Below, piece after piece: positions 1 through 6,580 of a stretch of 10,202 nt of DNA. The notes under the pieces were generated by a model. The model was not told where the DNA came from. It saw only the letters and a list, made by a program, of their open reading frames with translations, and searched no databases. This DNA comes from Verrucomicrobiaceae bacterium (GTDB lineage Bacteria; Verrucomicrobiota; Verrucomicrobiia; Verrucomicrobiales; Verrucomicrobiaceae). Position 1 is the first letter of the stretch, and each line of letters opens with the position of its first letter. Made by a program: the position numbers and the translations under genes. The stretch spans positions 1-10,202 of the forward strand of contig CANHTV010000096.1 of the NCBI GenBank assembly GCA_947463285.1, written 5' to 3'.

Positions 1-814
1 CATCGAGTTTGATCACGCGGACATTTTTCGTGATTTGAGCGACATCCTGCTGACCTTTCAAAGACTGCTCAACAGCGTGCCTCGCAACGGCCTTGTGCTG
101 CTGAATGGCGACGATGAAAACTGCCTGTCGCTAAAAAGCTACGCTCCTGTGAAAACGGTGGGTAAGGGCGCCTCCTGCACCGAGCGCATCAACATCACTG
201 CTACATCACCTGAAAATACTGTTTTTGAGATCAATGGCGTTTCTTTCACCCTGCCCATGATCGGTGAATTTAACGTCCGCAATGCTGCCATGTGCGTCTG
301 CGCAGCCCGTCATGCGGGGCTCAGTGATGATGAAATCCGAGCGGGCCTGGAAAGCTTCAAAGGCATTCGCCGCCGTCAGACGGTGCGTGGTGAAGTTAAC
401 GGCATTACGGTAATCGACGATTTTGGTCATCATCCCACAGCGATTCGTGAAACCCTTCGTGGCTTCCGCCAAAAGTATCCTCAGCGCCGTCTCTGGGCCG
501 TGTTTGAGCCACGCTCGAACACCAGTCGCCGTAACGTCTTGCAAAATGAACTCATCGAAGCCCTGAAAGAAGCAGATGGCAGTATCGTTGCTGCGGTGGC
601 CAATCCTGAAAAAGTGGCAGCAGATGAGCGCCTTGATGTCGCTACGGTGGCCCTAGCCGTTGCTGCTGCAGGGCATCCCTGCTTCCATGAAGAAGACACT
701 GAAGCCATCATTCTGCGGTTAAAGTCAGAAACACGTCCTGGCGATGTGATCATCATCTTCAGCAATGGTGGATTTGATGGCATTCATGACAAGTTGCTTG
801 CTAGTTTGGGCTGA
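1..814 (+). CDS. mpl: UDP-N-acetylmuramate:L-Ala-gamma-D-Glu-meso-DAP ligase (Mpl), 3' part
   Basis: Mpl joins the tripeptide (or tetra-/pentapeptide) released from old peptidoglycan to UDP-MurNAc, using ATP in the cytoplasm, so that wall peptides are reused. The open frame runs from base 2 (about 270 residues) with no start in the window; the family is about 450-460 residues, so roughly the first 180-190 residues lie upstream. Visible residues 1-9 (IEFDHADIF) belong to the central ATPase domain, followed by GEFNVRNA (88-95). The Mur-ligase C-terminal domain carries DDFGHHP (139-145) and FEPRSNTSRRNV (168-179). In Mpl these motifs read DDFxHHPTA and FEPRSNT, whereas MurC normally has DDYGHHP and a different second motif, so Mpl is preferred over MurC. 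The C-terminal SNGGF motif is also Mpl-like. A TTG at base 35 is internal, not the real start. No clear terminator follows the TGA. Confidence 0.93.
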   Translation, partial: IEFDHADIFRDLSDILLTFQRLLNSVPRNGLVLLNGDDENCLSLKSYAPVKTVGKGASCTERINITATSPENTVFEINGVSFTLPMIGEFNVRNAAMCVCAARHAGLSDDEIRAGLESFKGIRRRQTVRGEVNGITVIDDFGHHPTAIRETLRGFRQKYPQRRLWAVFEPRSNTSRRNVLQNELIEALKEADGSIVAAVANPEKVAADERLDVATVALAVAAAGHPCFHEEDTEAIILRLKSETRPGDVIIIFSNGGFDGIHDKLLASLG

Positions 815-981
815 GATGAAGTTGACTCCCTATTAAGGCAGTCCAGAAGCTATATTGTTATTTAACCTTTGGGGTCAAATATGCTCAGGTTGCGTAATAC
901 TTCCCACCTTATGCGAAAGCGTCTCAATAGCGTTTGACGGACGTATGAGATTCGCCATTCTCAAATTCCTAGCTTCTGCCG

Positions 982-1842
982 ATGTCATCAGCTCTATTCA
1001 TTTCACCAAGCCAAATCGACTGCCTGCCTGAGGTGCGTCGCCATGTTACGGTGGCACCCCCTAGCTTTTTGGGGACTTTGAGATCCAATGAAGATCAGGC
1101 TGGGTGGTCTTGGTTGCTGGCTTTTACGGCTTGCTTTCTGGTTGTCGGAATCATCGGCTTGCAGGGAGACTTGGGGCCTAATGTCGTGCTGCGTTCCTAC
1201 CTACCACCCTCAGCCATGCTGGATAGTGCGGCGGACTCGGCTGTCATGGCTGATCTCGTTTCCACGGAGGCAGCTAAGGAAATCACGCCAGAGTTGGCGG
1301 TGGAGGTGGCGCAGGAAATCCCGCCCGCGGTAGAACTTGTGACACAGACACAAGAGCTGCCTGATTTGGTCGAGGCGCTAGCCACGGAGGACCTCTTCAC
1401 TCTGTCCACAGCACCAAAGATTGAAGAAACTTTACGCCCAAAAGATCCCAGCCCACAGAAGCCAGAGCTCAGACGCACTCCGACGCCAACACCGGCACGC
1501 TCCGCACCAAAGCGAACCACTTCGACTCGCACCTCTGGCACGGGCACAGGCAGCGGCACCGGGGCCTCAGGTTCGGGCGCCGGCTCTGGCAGTGGAGGTG
1601 GTGCTTTTATCATTCCGCGTCCCACCTATCCAAGCTCCCTCCGATCACTCGGCGTTCAGGGAACCGTCAAGCTGCGCATCACGGTGGGCACCTCGGGCCG
1701 CGCCTCAAGCGTCACGGTTATTGGAACCAGCGGCAACTCGACCTTGGATCAATACGCTGCTGGCTGGGTCCGCCGGAATGGCAAGGCTCCTCCAGGTGAA
1801 GTGCGCACCGTCATCGCCCCTCTTTCCTTCGTTTTACGTTAA
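982..1842 (+). CDS. tonB: TonB-like energy transducer
   Basis: A 286-residue TonB-family protein that would carry energy from an ExbB/ExbD motor in the inner membrane to outer-membrane receptors. In order: an N-terminal segment of about 41 residues, one transmembrane helix (about 42-61), an acidic/hydrophobic stretch (about 80-150), a Lys/Arg/Pro/Thr-rich periplasm-spanning segment (about 153-183), a Gly/Ser/Thr-rich linker (186-207), and a TonB C-terminal domain (about 208-286) with PRPTYPSSLRSLGVQGTV, then VTVIGTSGNSTLD and a C-terminal beta-strand. It opens a tight operon with exbB and exbD, which supports the call. Odd points: the cytoplasmic tail before the helix is longer than in classic TonB, and the helix has no His, whereas E. 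coli TonB has a conserved His there. The ATG at 982 has no clear Shine-Dalgarno sequence, but no better start is seen. A TolA-like role is the main alternative. Confidence 0.85.
   Translation: MSSALFISPSQIDCLPEVRRHVTVAPPSFLGTLRSNEDQAGWSWLLAFTACFLVVGIIGLQGDLGPNVVLRSYLPPSAMLDSAADSAVMADLVSTEAAKEITPELAVEVAQEIPPAVELVTQTQELPDLVEALATEDLFTLSTAPKIEETLRPKDPSPQKPELRRTPTPTPARSAPKRTTSTRTSGTGTGSGTGASGSGAGSGSGGGAFIIPRPTYPSSLRSLGVQGTVKLRITVGTSGRASSVTVIGTSGNSTLDQYAAGWVRRNGKAPPGEVRTVIAPLSFVLR
1537..1602 (+). repeat. Low-complexity Gly/Ser/Thr-coding tract in tonB
   Basis: A run of GGC/GGT/GGA glycine codons alternates with Ser, Thr and Ala codons and encodes a 22-residue flexible linker between the Pro/Lys-rich segment and the folded TonB C-terminal domain. 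The codons vary, so it is not an exact tandem repeat. Such tracts can change length between strains. Confidence 0.7.
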
Positions 1843-1856
1843 TCTATCACCTCTAG

Positions 1857-2513
1857 ATGTTTGCTTTGTCTTCCCCCATGCTGGCCAATGTTGTCGTCGA
1901 ATTTTTCATCAAGGGCGGGCCGATCATGTATCCCATCGTCATCGTCGGTCTGGTGGCCGTCTGTGTTGTTGTGGAGCGTGTTTTCTGGTGGCTGCGCCTG
2001 AGCGTGCGGCGAAAACCTAAACGCCTTGAGGAAATCTATGCCGCCTTGCAGGCTGGTGATCTGCCAAGAGCTATTTCGCTCTCAACGGATAGCACAGATC
2101 CCGTGGTGCGGATGGTGAACCATGGCCTGAATCATCATCACAGCTCCATGCAGGGCGCCCTCGAAGTGTCGGCAGGTCATGAGCTACAGCTGGCGGGTAA
2201 ATTCCTCGGAGCCATGGACACCATCGTGACGCTCGGGCCTTTGCTGGGGCTGCTGGGCACGGTAACTGGCATTATGGGCTCGTTCAGCTCGATCGGCAGC
2301 TCGGAGCTAGCTGTGGAAAAAGTAACCGGTGGCATCGGTGAGGCGCTCATCGCCACAGCAGCGGGGCTTGGCATTGCCATCACAACCTTGGTTCCGATGA
2401 ACTACTTTCACAGTCGTCTGACCCGCCTGCAATTTGAGCTGGAGGCTGCGGCGAATAATGTGCTCATTCTCGCTACCCAGCATGGCTTGGACAAGGTCGT
2501 GACCAAGCCCTGA
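1857..2513 (+). CDS. exbB: ExbB/TolQ/MotA-family proton channel protein
   Basis: A 218-residue inner-membrane protein of the MotA/TolQ/ExbB family; with ExbD it forms the proton-driven motor that energises TonB. Three membrane segments fit the family: about 22-44 (starting at KGGPIMYPIVIV), about 121-143 and about 161-184, with a cytoplasmic loop of about 75 residues between the first two. The signature LGPLLGLLGTVTGIMGSF (126-143) is clear. Thr135 and Thr167 (in ALIATAAGLG) sit where ExbB has channel-lining threonines. The start is 14 bases after the tonB stop, and exbD begins 19 bases after this gene. ATG 1857 has no Shine-Dalgarno sequence; ATG 1878 is possible and would remove seven residues. 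The context with a TonB-like gene favours ExbB over TolQ, which is otherwise hard to exclude from sequence alone. Confidence 0.92.
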   Translation: MFALSSPMLANVVVEFFIKGGPIMYPIVIVGLVAVCVVVERVFWWLRLSVRRKPKRLEEIYAALQAGDLPRAISLSTDSTDPVVRMVNHGLNHHHSSMQGALEVSAGHELQLAGKFLGAMDTIVTLGPLLGLLGTVTGIMGSFSSIGSSELAVEKVTGGIGEALIATAAGLGIAITTLVPMNYFHSRLTRLQFELEAAANNVLILATQHGLDKVVTKP

Positions 2514-2532
2514 ACCGCATTTTGGTTATGTC

Positions 2533-2955
2533 ATGAAAATTCACTCCCCCATTCCGCAGAAGAAGACGCGGCTGGAGATCATCCCGCTGATCGACGTGAT
2601 GTTTTTCCTGCTTGCCTCCTTCATGATGGTCAGCCTGACAATGACCAAGCAGCAGACCATCAAGGTGAATCTGCCCGTAGCTGCGGCAGCCCAGTCTGAC
2701 TTCAAGCCTGACATGATCAATCTGGCCGTCAATGTGGCCGGAGATTTGTTTTACAACACTGAGCGCGTCAGTCTCTTGGATGCTGAAAGGCGGCTATCGG
2801 AGCGATTTGGCACGGACCCCAACACCCCCGTGTACATCAGCGGCGATGCGGACACGCGTCATGCGGACATGGTCAAGGCTCTCGATCTTGTTCGCCGGAT
2901 TGGTTTTAACAAAGCCGCTTTCAACGTGAAGGCCAATGCTGCTCCTGCCAAATGA
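2533..2955 (+). CDS. exbD: ExbD/TolR-family motor protein
   Basis: A 140-residue ExbD/TolR-family protein, close to the usual family length. A short basic cytoplasmic tail precedes RLEIIPLIDVMFFLLASFMM (13-32), the start of the single transmembrane helix; Asp21 is the conserved proton-carrying aspartate of the family. The periplasmic domain (about 45-135) ends with the typical fold region containing PVYISGDADTRHADMVKALD. It would sit inside an ExbB pentamer and couple proton flow to TonB. The stop codon overlaps the next start (ATGA at 2952-2955), a common sign of translational coupling. The ATG at 2533 lacks a Shine-Dalgarno sequence; translation may depend on ribosomes arriving from exbB, 19 bases upstream. 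Confidence 0.92.
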   Translation: MKIHSPIPQKKTRLEIIPLIDVMFFLLASFMMVSLTMTKQQTIKVNLPVAAAAQSDFKPDMINLAVNVAGDLFYNTERVSLLDAERRLSERFGTDPNTPVYISGDADTRHADMVKALDLVRRIGFNKAAFNVKANAAPAK

Positions 2956-3485
2956 AGCGTGTTCTTCTTTTTCTCCTGGTGGTGATTTCCCTGGGGCTCT
3001 GCGCCGTGAGTTTTCTTCAATGGCAGCGTGAAGCGAAGCTCATGGCCCGAATTCATGATCTGGCTGAAGCTTTGACCACCGAGAATAAAAAGCGCGTCCA
3101 GGCCGAGCAAAAAGTCCATGAATACGGCCAGGAAATCGAGCGCCTCGAAGGTTTGCGTTCAGAGATCGAAGCACGACTGCTTACGATGACAGAGGAACTG
3201 CGTGATCGCACCGTGGATCAATCCTCTCGTGGCTTCAGCATCGCTGTTCTCATGAATGAAGTCATTCGTTGCGGCAGTGAGATGGCCGCTTTGAAACAGG
3301 CGGCAGGGCAGGGGACGGAAGCCATTCAAAAGCGCAATGCTGAAGTGTCCGCACAAAACGCGGCCATCGAGAAGGCCAATAGTCAGATTAAGCAACTGCT
3401 GAGAGAGCGAGATGAAGCCATCCTCAAGCTGAATGCGCGAACCAAGGAGTTTAATGAACTCGTGGAGAAGTATAACAAACGCTAA
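2952..3485 (+). CDS. Small membrane-anchored coiled-coil protein, fourth gene of TonB operon
   Basis: I do not recognise a named family for this 177-residue protein. A hydrophobic N-terminal helix (about 4-22) can act as an uncleaved anchor or signal peptide. The rest is highly charged and helix-prone, with heptad-like runs of Leu/Ile/Ala and many Glu, Lys, Arg and Gln in two long stretches (about 33-90 and 105-174), separated by a short region around SRGFSIAVL. Cys17 is not in a proper lipobox, because Leu comes before it, so a lipoprotein is unlikely. The second Cys is at 107. Its ATG overlaps the exbD stop, so it is probably translated with exbD. That suggests an accessory or scaffold of the TonB/ExbB/ExbD motor in the periplasm, but this is inference. 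The stop codon overlaps the stop of the opposing TPR gene. Confidence 0.8.
   Translation: MKRVLLFLLVVISLGLCAVSFLQWQREAKLMARIHDLAEALTTENKKRVQAEQKVHEYGQEIERLEGLRSEIEARLLTMTEELRDRTVDQSSRGFSIAVLMNEVIRCGSEMAALKQAAGQGTEAIQKRNAEVSAQNAAIEKANSQIKQLLRERDEAILKLNARTKEFNELVEKYNKR
3482..3485. other. Overlapping stop codons of two convergent genes
   Basis: The four bases CTAA hold TAA of the plus-strand coiled-coil gene (3483-3485) and, on the other strand, TAG of the TPR gene (3482-3484). Any transcript end must therefore lie inside the opposite gene. Confidence 0.95.
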
Positions 3486-5314
3486 CGTCCCGCTTTGGCG
3501 TAGCAGGCGCGTTCTTCAGGCAGCATGCGGGATTTGGGGTCCACTTCACGGAGGGCCTGCATGGCTGCTTCCTTGGCATTTTCGACATCGCAATCACGGG
3601 CAATCGCTGCCAGCACCGCGCGTTGTCCATTGCTGAGACTTGCGACATCCATGTCCACGAGATAGCCGAGCGCATTGCCCACATCCCCCATTCGCCAAAA
3701 AGCAAGAGCCACGAGAAGACGGCGCTGTGCGTCCTTCGGTTGCGCCTTGAGCAGTTTTTGGACTTCGGTCAGAGTCAGCTCCACTTCGCGGCCAGCCAGC
3801 AGATTGACGTAGAGAAAATGTTCCAGGTAATTGCTGTCGTCAGGCCAACGACGCACGGCCTCGCCTGAGGCGGCAAGGAGGCCTTCGGTATTGCCATTTT
3901 CTTTCGTTGTGCGGATCAGCCCTTGATAGCCGATGCGCTCACTCTGGGGACTGAGCGCCACGGAGCGGTAGGCATCTTCGGCGATGTCATTGTGCCCGCG
4001 TTCTTCGGCATAGAGCGCAATTTTTTCCAGCAGTTGCGGTTGATGCTCGATGTCTGCGGCGTCCTTGGCTTTGATCAAGGCAGCCCGGGTTTCCTCAGCC
4101 GTTTTGTTCAAAACATAGGCCAGATGCGCGCGGAAAAAAGAGGCCAAGCTCAGGCTCAGAATGCTGTTGACCTTGGGGTCTGTGACCAGTCGCTCCAAGT
4201 CATTGTACCTTTTGAGCATGGTTAAAGCGGTGAGATAATTGGTAAGTAGAGGTTGGTAGCCTTTGGCTTCCTCTTCCGTGACAAGTGCCAGGACTTTGAG
4301 ATACTCGTTTTGTGGAGGTTCGATCAGCCAGCGCACGAGAGGTACCAATTGCTCACCTTTTCGGCCACGGGCTTTTTCAACGGCTTCTTCGATCAAGGCG
4401 TTTTTGCGCAGAGGTTCCAGCTTCATCTGACGGCGTAAGGCGGCGACCAGATGCCAGCCGTTGCTTTTGGGATGAGCGCGTAAAGATTCGATCAACCGCC
4501 GGGCATCGTCGATGGGGAGGTTTTCCTGGCTGTCTAAAAGCTCCAGGGCTTGAAGGCTGAGTTCATCTTTGCCTTCAGAGATCGACCAAGCCCGGCGTAT
4601 GCCTTCAGCGGTTTCAGTTTGTCTTGGAATGCTGAGCTGCACCTTGGCCAGACGCATTTGATGCAGGCGATCTTCAGGATGCTTTTCCGCGTAAGCTTTC
4701 AAAGCCTTGGTGAGCATTTCATCCTTTTGGCTTTTGCCCCAGACATCCTCGGCCAGCTTCATCAGCGCGTCACTGGGTTTGTCCTTCGTGAGGATTTCTT
4801 CCAGCATATCAGACGCCTCTTTCGGGCGCTGCAAATTCATCAGGGCACGGACGCGTAGGTACTTATCTGAGTCTTTGGTTTTGCCGTGCCGCTCCAACTG
4901 ATCCAGGTAATGCAGGGCCTCCGGGCGACGTGCCAGAGTCAAAAACTCTGCGTTCATGCGGATGGCATTGATGTTTTCAGGAGCGATTTTGACGGCCTTT
5001 TGCAGTCTGATAAATGCGTCTGGGATTTTACCATCATTGGCTAGCATTTTGGCTTCTTCGTAGAGGCTTTCAGCCTGCCAGTTTTGGTATTTATCCTGTA
5101 ACGGTTTCGCGTAAAAAAACATCGCTACGATCAAACTCAAACAGACCGTGATGAGGCTGCCAACCGCCACCCAGCGGGCCGTGGTGGACTGGCGATCACG
5201 ATGTGCCTGTGTGGGAGGCACCAGCCAATGCCATACGGCAATGATAGGACGCAGCAGAATGAACGGCTTGCGATTGCCTTCTTGATTGGGATCGATCGTC
5301 TGACTGGTAAGCAC
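3482..5314 (-). CDS. Membrane-anchored TPR-repeat protein
   Basis: A 610-residue protein with a cytoplasmic N-terminal tail of about 46 residues, one transmembrane helix (about 47-68), then about 540 residues of helical repeats. TPR-like units begin near residue 82 (LYEEAKMLANDGKIPDAFIR, followed by KIAPENINA) and recur, for example DMLEEILTKDKPSDALMKLA and later AYRSVALSP and LLKAQPKDAQRRLL. TPR arrays bind other proteins; the partner here is unknown. No catalytic motif is visible. The start used is GTG at 5314; an in-frame stop lies 12 codons upstream (5351-5353) and no good ribosome site is seen. The last codon overlaps the stop of the opposing coiled-coil gene, leaving no space for a terminator between the two transcription units. 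Confidence 0.85.
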   Translation of the reverse strand: MLTSQTIDPNQEGNRKPFILLRPIIAVWHWLVPPTQAHRDRQSTTARWVAVGSLITVCLSLIVAMFFYAKPLQDKYQNWQAESLYEEAKMLANDGKIPDAFIRLQKAVKIAPENINAIRMNAEFLTLARRPEALHYLDQLERHGKTKDSDKYLRVRALMNLQRPKEASDMLEEILTKDKPSDALMKLAEDVWGKSQKDEMLTKALKAYAEKHPEDRLHQMRLAKVQLSIPRQTETAEGIRRAWSISEGKDELSLQALELLDSQENLPIDDARRLIESLRAHPKSNGWHLVAALRRQMKLEPLRKNALIEEAVEKARGRKGEQLVPLVRWLIEPPQNEYLKVLALVTEEEAKGYQPLLTNYLTALTMLKRYNDLERLVTDPKVNSILSLSLASFFRAHLAYVLNKTAEETRAALIKAKDAADIEHQPQLLEKIALYAEERGHNDIAEDAYRSVALSPQSERIGYQGLIRTTKENGNTEGLLAASGEAVRRWPDDSNYLEHFLYVNLLAGREVELTLTEVQKLLKAQPKDAQRRLLVALAFWRMGDVGNALGYLVDMDVASLSNGQRAVLAAIARDCDVENAKEAAMQALREVDPKSRMLPEERACYAKAGR

Positions 5315-5384
5315 TGCGAGATTGAGGGTTGGGCTCAGTGAGCCTAGCTGCTATCCATCTCTCCCTCAATGATCAAAACACAAT

Positions 5385-5726
5385 CTAGCTTTTCACTACA
5401 ACTTGGCCGTTGGAATAGTGAAGAAGCCTGTTTTTAAGGCCACGACGGCTTTGGCGATGGATGAAAACCCCCGTTTCACCAATGACGCACTGTTGCTCGC
5501 TGGGCGCGGCCAAGCAGGAAATCCAGGCCAGCTTCCACCAGGCCGTTCCCGCTTGGGCACCTTCAACACAGCTCACATATTCAAGAGACAGCAGTTCTCC
5601 GGGATGCCCACTTTGTTCAGCGCGTTGAGTCGTTCGCAAAAAATCTGCAAACTGTGGGGTGTAGAGGATGCCAGAGACGTGGCGTAGCATTTCCAAAGCC
5701 ATGGGAATAGAGCGGTTAGCACGCAC
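5385..5726 (-). CDS. Small hypothetical protein (113 residues)
   Basis: I do not recognise this protein. The frame opens at GTG 5726 and ends at TAG 5385. Codon choice resembles the neighbours (CTG, GCC, CGC and GAA common), and the composition is protein-like, with an aromatic patch TAWWKLAWI (61-69) and a basic C-terminal region around HRQSRRGLKNRLLHY (90-104). Cys residues are at 53, 71 and 80, with no metal-binding spacing. There is no signal peptide or membrane helix. An AGAAGGA sequence lies 13 bases before the GTG, rather far, and only 4 bases before an in-frame CTG, so the true start is uncertain; ATG 5702 (codon 9) is another option. The opposite strand has a 94-codon frame here that looks like a shadow. 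It could be a real small gene, a remnant, or chance. Confidence 0.5.
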   Translation of the reverse strand: MRANRSIPMALEMLRHVSGILYTPQFADFLRTTQRAEQSGHPGELLSLEYVSCVEGAQAGTAWWKLAWISCLAAPSEQQCVIGETGVFIHRQSRRGLKNRLLHYSNGQVVVKS

Positions 5727-5816
5727 ATGAAGCAGCTAATCCTTCTACATCAAGAAATATTCCTAGGTTGAAACAATTATGTTCATCTGAATGGATTGTT
5801 GTTATTCCAAGCAGAA

Positions 5817-5837
5817 GGTAGCCATGAGGGGGCTGCC
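5817..5837. terminator. Weak hairpin downstream of the GT2 gene
   Basis: GGTAGCC and GGCTGCC flank a 7-base loop. The pairing is complete with one G-U in plus-strand RNA, but has one A-C mismatch in minus-strand RNA, the strand of the GT2 gene that ends about 27 bases before it. Only a short, broken T run follows on the minus strand (TTCTGCTT), so its use as a terminator is doubtful. Confidence 0.2.
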
Positions 5838-5863
5838 AACATGGTCAGGCAAAAGTGCTTTTT

Positions 5864-6580
5864 TCACGTTTCTTTAATCTGGTAGGTTTTTCGGCGGCTG
5901 TTAAGCCAGCGTACACCAAACATGTCCATGGTGGCCCTCAGAGCTCGATTGCCGAAGCCATACTTGCTGATGCCGTGGATGCGGGCGCGGTGGTTGACGG
6001 GCATCTCGGTGACTCGCCAGCCCATGGCTCCAATGAGAGCCGGGATAAAGCGATGCATCCCATTAAATAGAAGCAGTGCCTCGCGGCAGTCACGACGCAT
6101 GACTTTCAGAGTGCATCCAGTGTCACGGACGTTGTCACCGATGAAACGTGAGCGGACGTTGTTGGCAATGCGGCTTTGGAGGCGTTTGAATGGTGTGTCC
6201 TTGCGTTTCGCCCTGTAGCCGCAGACGAGGTCAAAGCCTGCGTTCAGGCGTTCGATCATCGCAGGAATATCAGCGGGATCATTTTGCAGGTCACCATCGA
6301 GCAGAACAAAGATTTCGCCTTTAGCCTGGTGAATACCAGCGTGCATGGCGGCGCTTTGACCAGCGTTTTTGGCAAATTCCAGCAAGCGCACCCGCTCGCT
6401 CTTCACCACCCGGCTGACGGTGGCATCTGTGCTGCCATCATCGACGATGACGAGCTCGTAATCCACGTCTTTCAGCGCTTCAGCGATCTGTTTTTGAAGC
6501 TCTACGATATTGTCTTCTTCATTGAAGACGGGAACGACGACTGAGACGAGCGGTGATGAGGCCATGGGTTGGGAAAACAT
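5864..6580 (-). CDS. Family 2 glycosyltransferase (polyprenyl/dolichyl-phosphate sugar synthase type)
   Basis: A 238-residue GT-A fold enzyme of the DPM1/ArnC/GtrB kind, which moves a sugar from a nucleotide donor to polyprenyl phosphate at the cytoplasmic face of the membrane. Numbered from ATG 6580: VSVVVPVFNEEDNI (about 12-25) and DDGSTD (47-52) form the nucleotide-sugar site. DGDLQNDP (95-102) holds the metal-binding DxD. RDTGCTLK (142-149), NGMHRFIPAL (163-172) and a later SKYG complete the family pattern. No C-terminal membrane helices are present, unlike ArnC and GtrB, so it resembles the soluble DPM1 type and must associate with the membrane peripherally. ATG 6580 is chosen because it overlaps the TAA of the upstream gene (TAATG); ATG 6565 (MASSPLVSVV) is a close alternative. 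A longer frame to 6658 would overlap the upstream gene by 79 bases and is not favoured. The sugar cannot be told from sequence. Confidence 0.9.
   Translation of the reverse strand: MFSQPMASSPLVSVVVPVFNEEDNIVELQKQIAEALKDVDYELVIVDDGSTDATVSRVVKSERVRLLEFAKNAGQSAAMHAGIHQAKGEIFVLLDGDLQNDPADIPAMIERLNAGFDLVCGYRAKRKDTPFKRLQSRIANNVRSRFIGDNVRDTGCTLKVMRRDCREALLLFNGMHRFIPALIGAMGWRVTEMPVNHRARIHGISKYGFGNRALRATMDMFGVRWLNSRRKTYQIKET

Larger units (their letters stand above)
5315..5863. other. 549-base stretch with only one small probable ORF
   Basis: Between the TPR gene start and the GT2 gene end there is no confidently identified gene. It holds a 113-codon minus-strand ORF (5385-5726), about 70 bases upstream of the TPR gene that should contain that gene's control region, and an AT-rich 137-base spacer (5727-5863) with a small imperfect hairpin. 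No tRNA, repeat array or IS end was seen. Confidence 0.6.

Noticed and set aside
822..856. TTGACT and TATATT as a promoter for tonB
   Set aside because: The two boxes are 23 bases apart, too far for a standard sigma-70 promoter. A second candidate, TTGACG at 934-939, has no good -10 box.
881..937. 18-codon frame in the tonB leader that could be a leader peptide
   Set aside because: It is short, with no regulatory stem pair or codon run to suggest attenuation; chance is likely.
1421..2020. 199-codon plus-strand frame across tonB and exbB
   Set aside because: It overlaps both genes in another frame; its composition (Ala/Pro/Arg-rich) reflects the GC-rich linker, while the tonB and exbB frames carry family motifs.
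2991..3011. Possible lipoprotein signal (Cys17) in the coiled-coil protein
   Set aside because: The residue before Cys is Leu, which does not fit a lipobox (Gly, Ala or Ser expected).
5385..5480. Faint likeness of the orphan's C-terminus to IscA/HesB-type sequences
   Set aside because: Only a loose hydrophobic pattern is shared; the Cys residues needed for Fe-S binding are not in the right places.
5403..5687. 94-codon plus-strand frame opposite the 113-residue ORF
   Set aside because: The minus-strand frame is longer, has more neighbour-like codon use and a nearby Shine-Dalgarno-like site. The choice is not certain.
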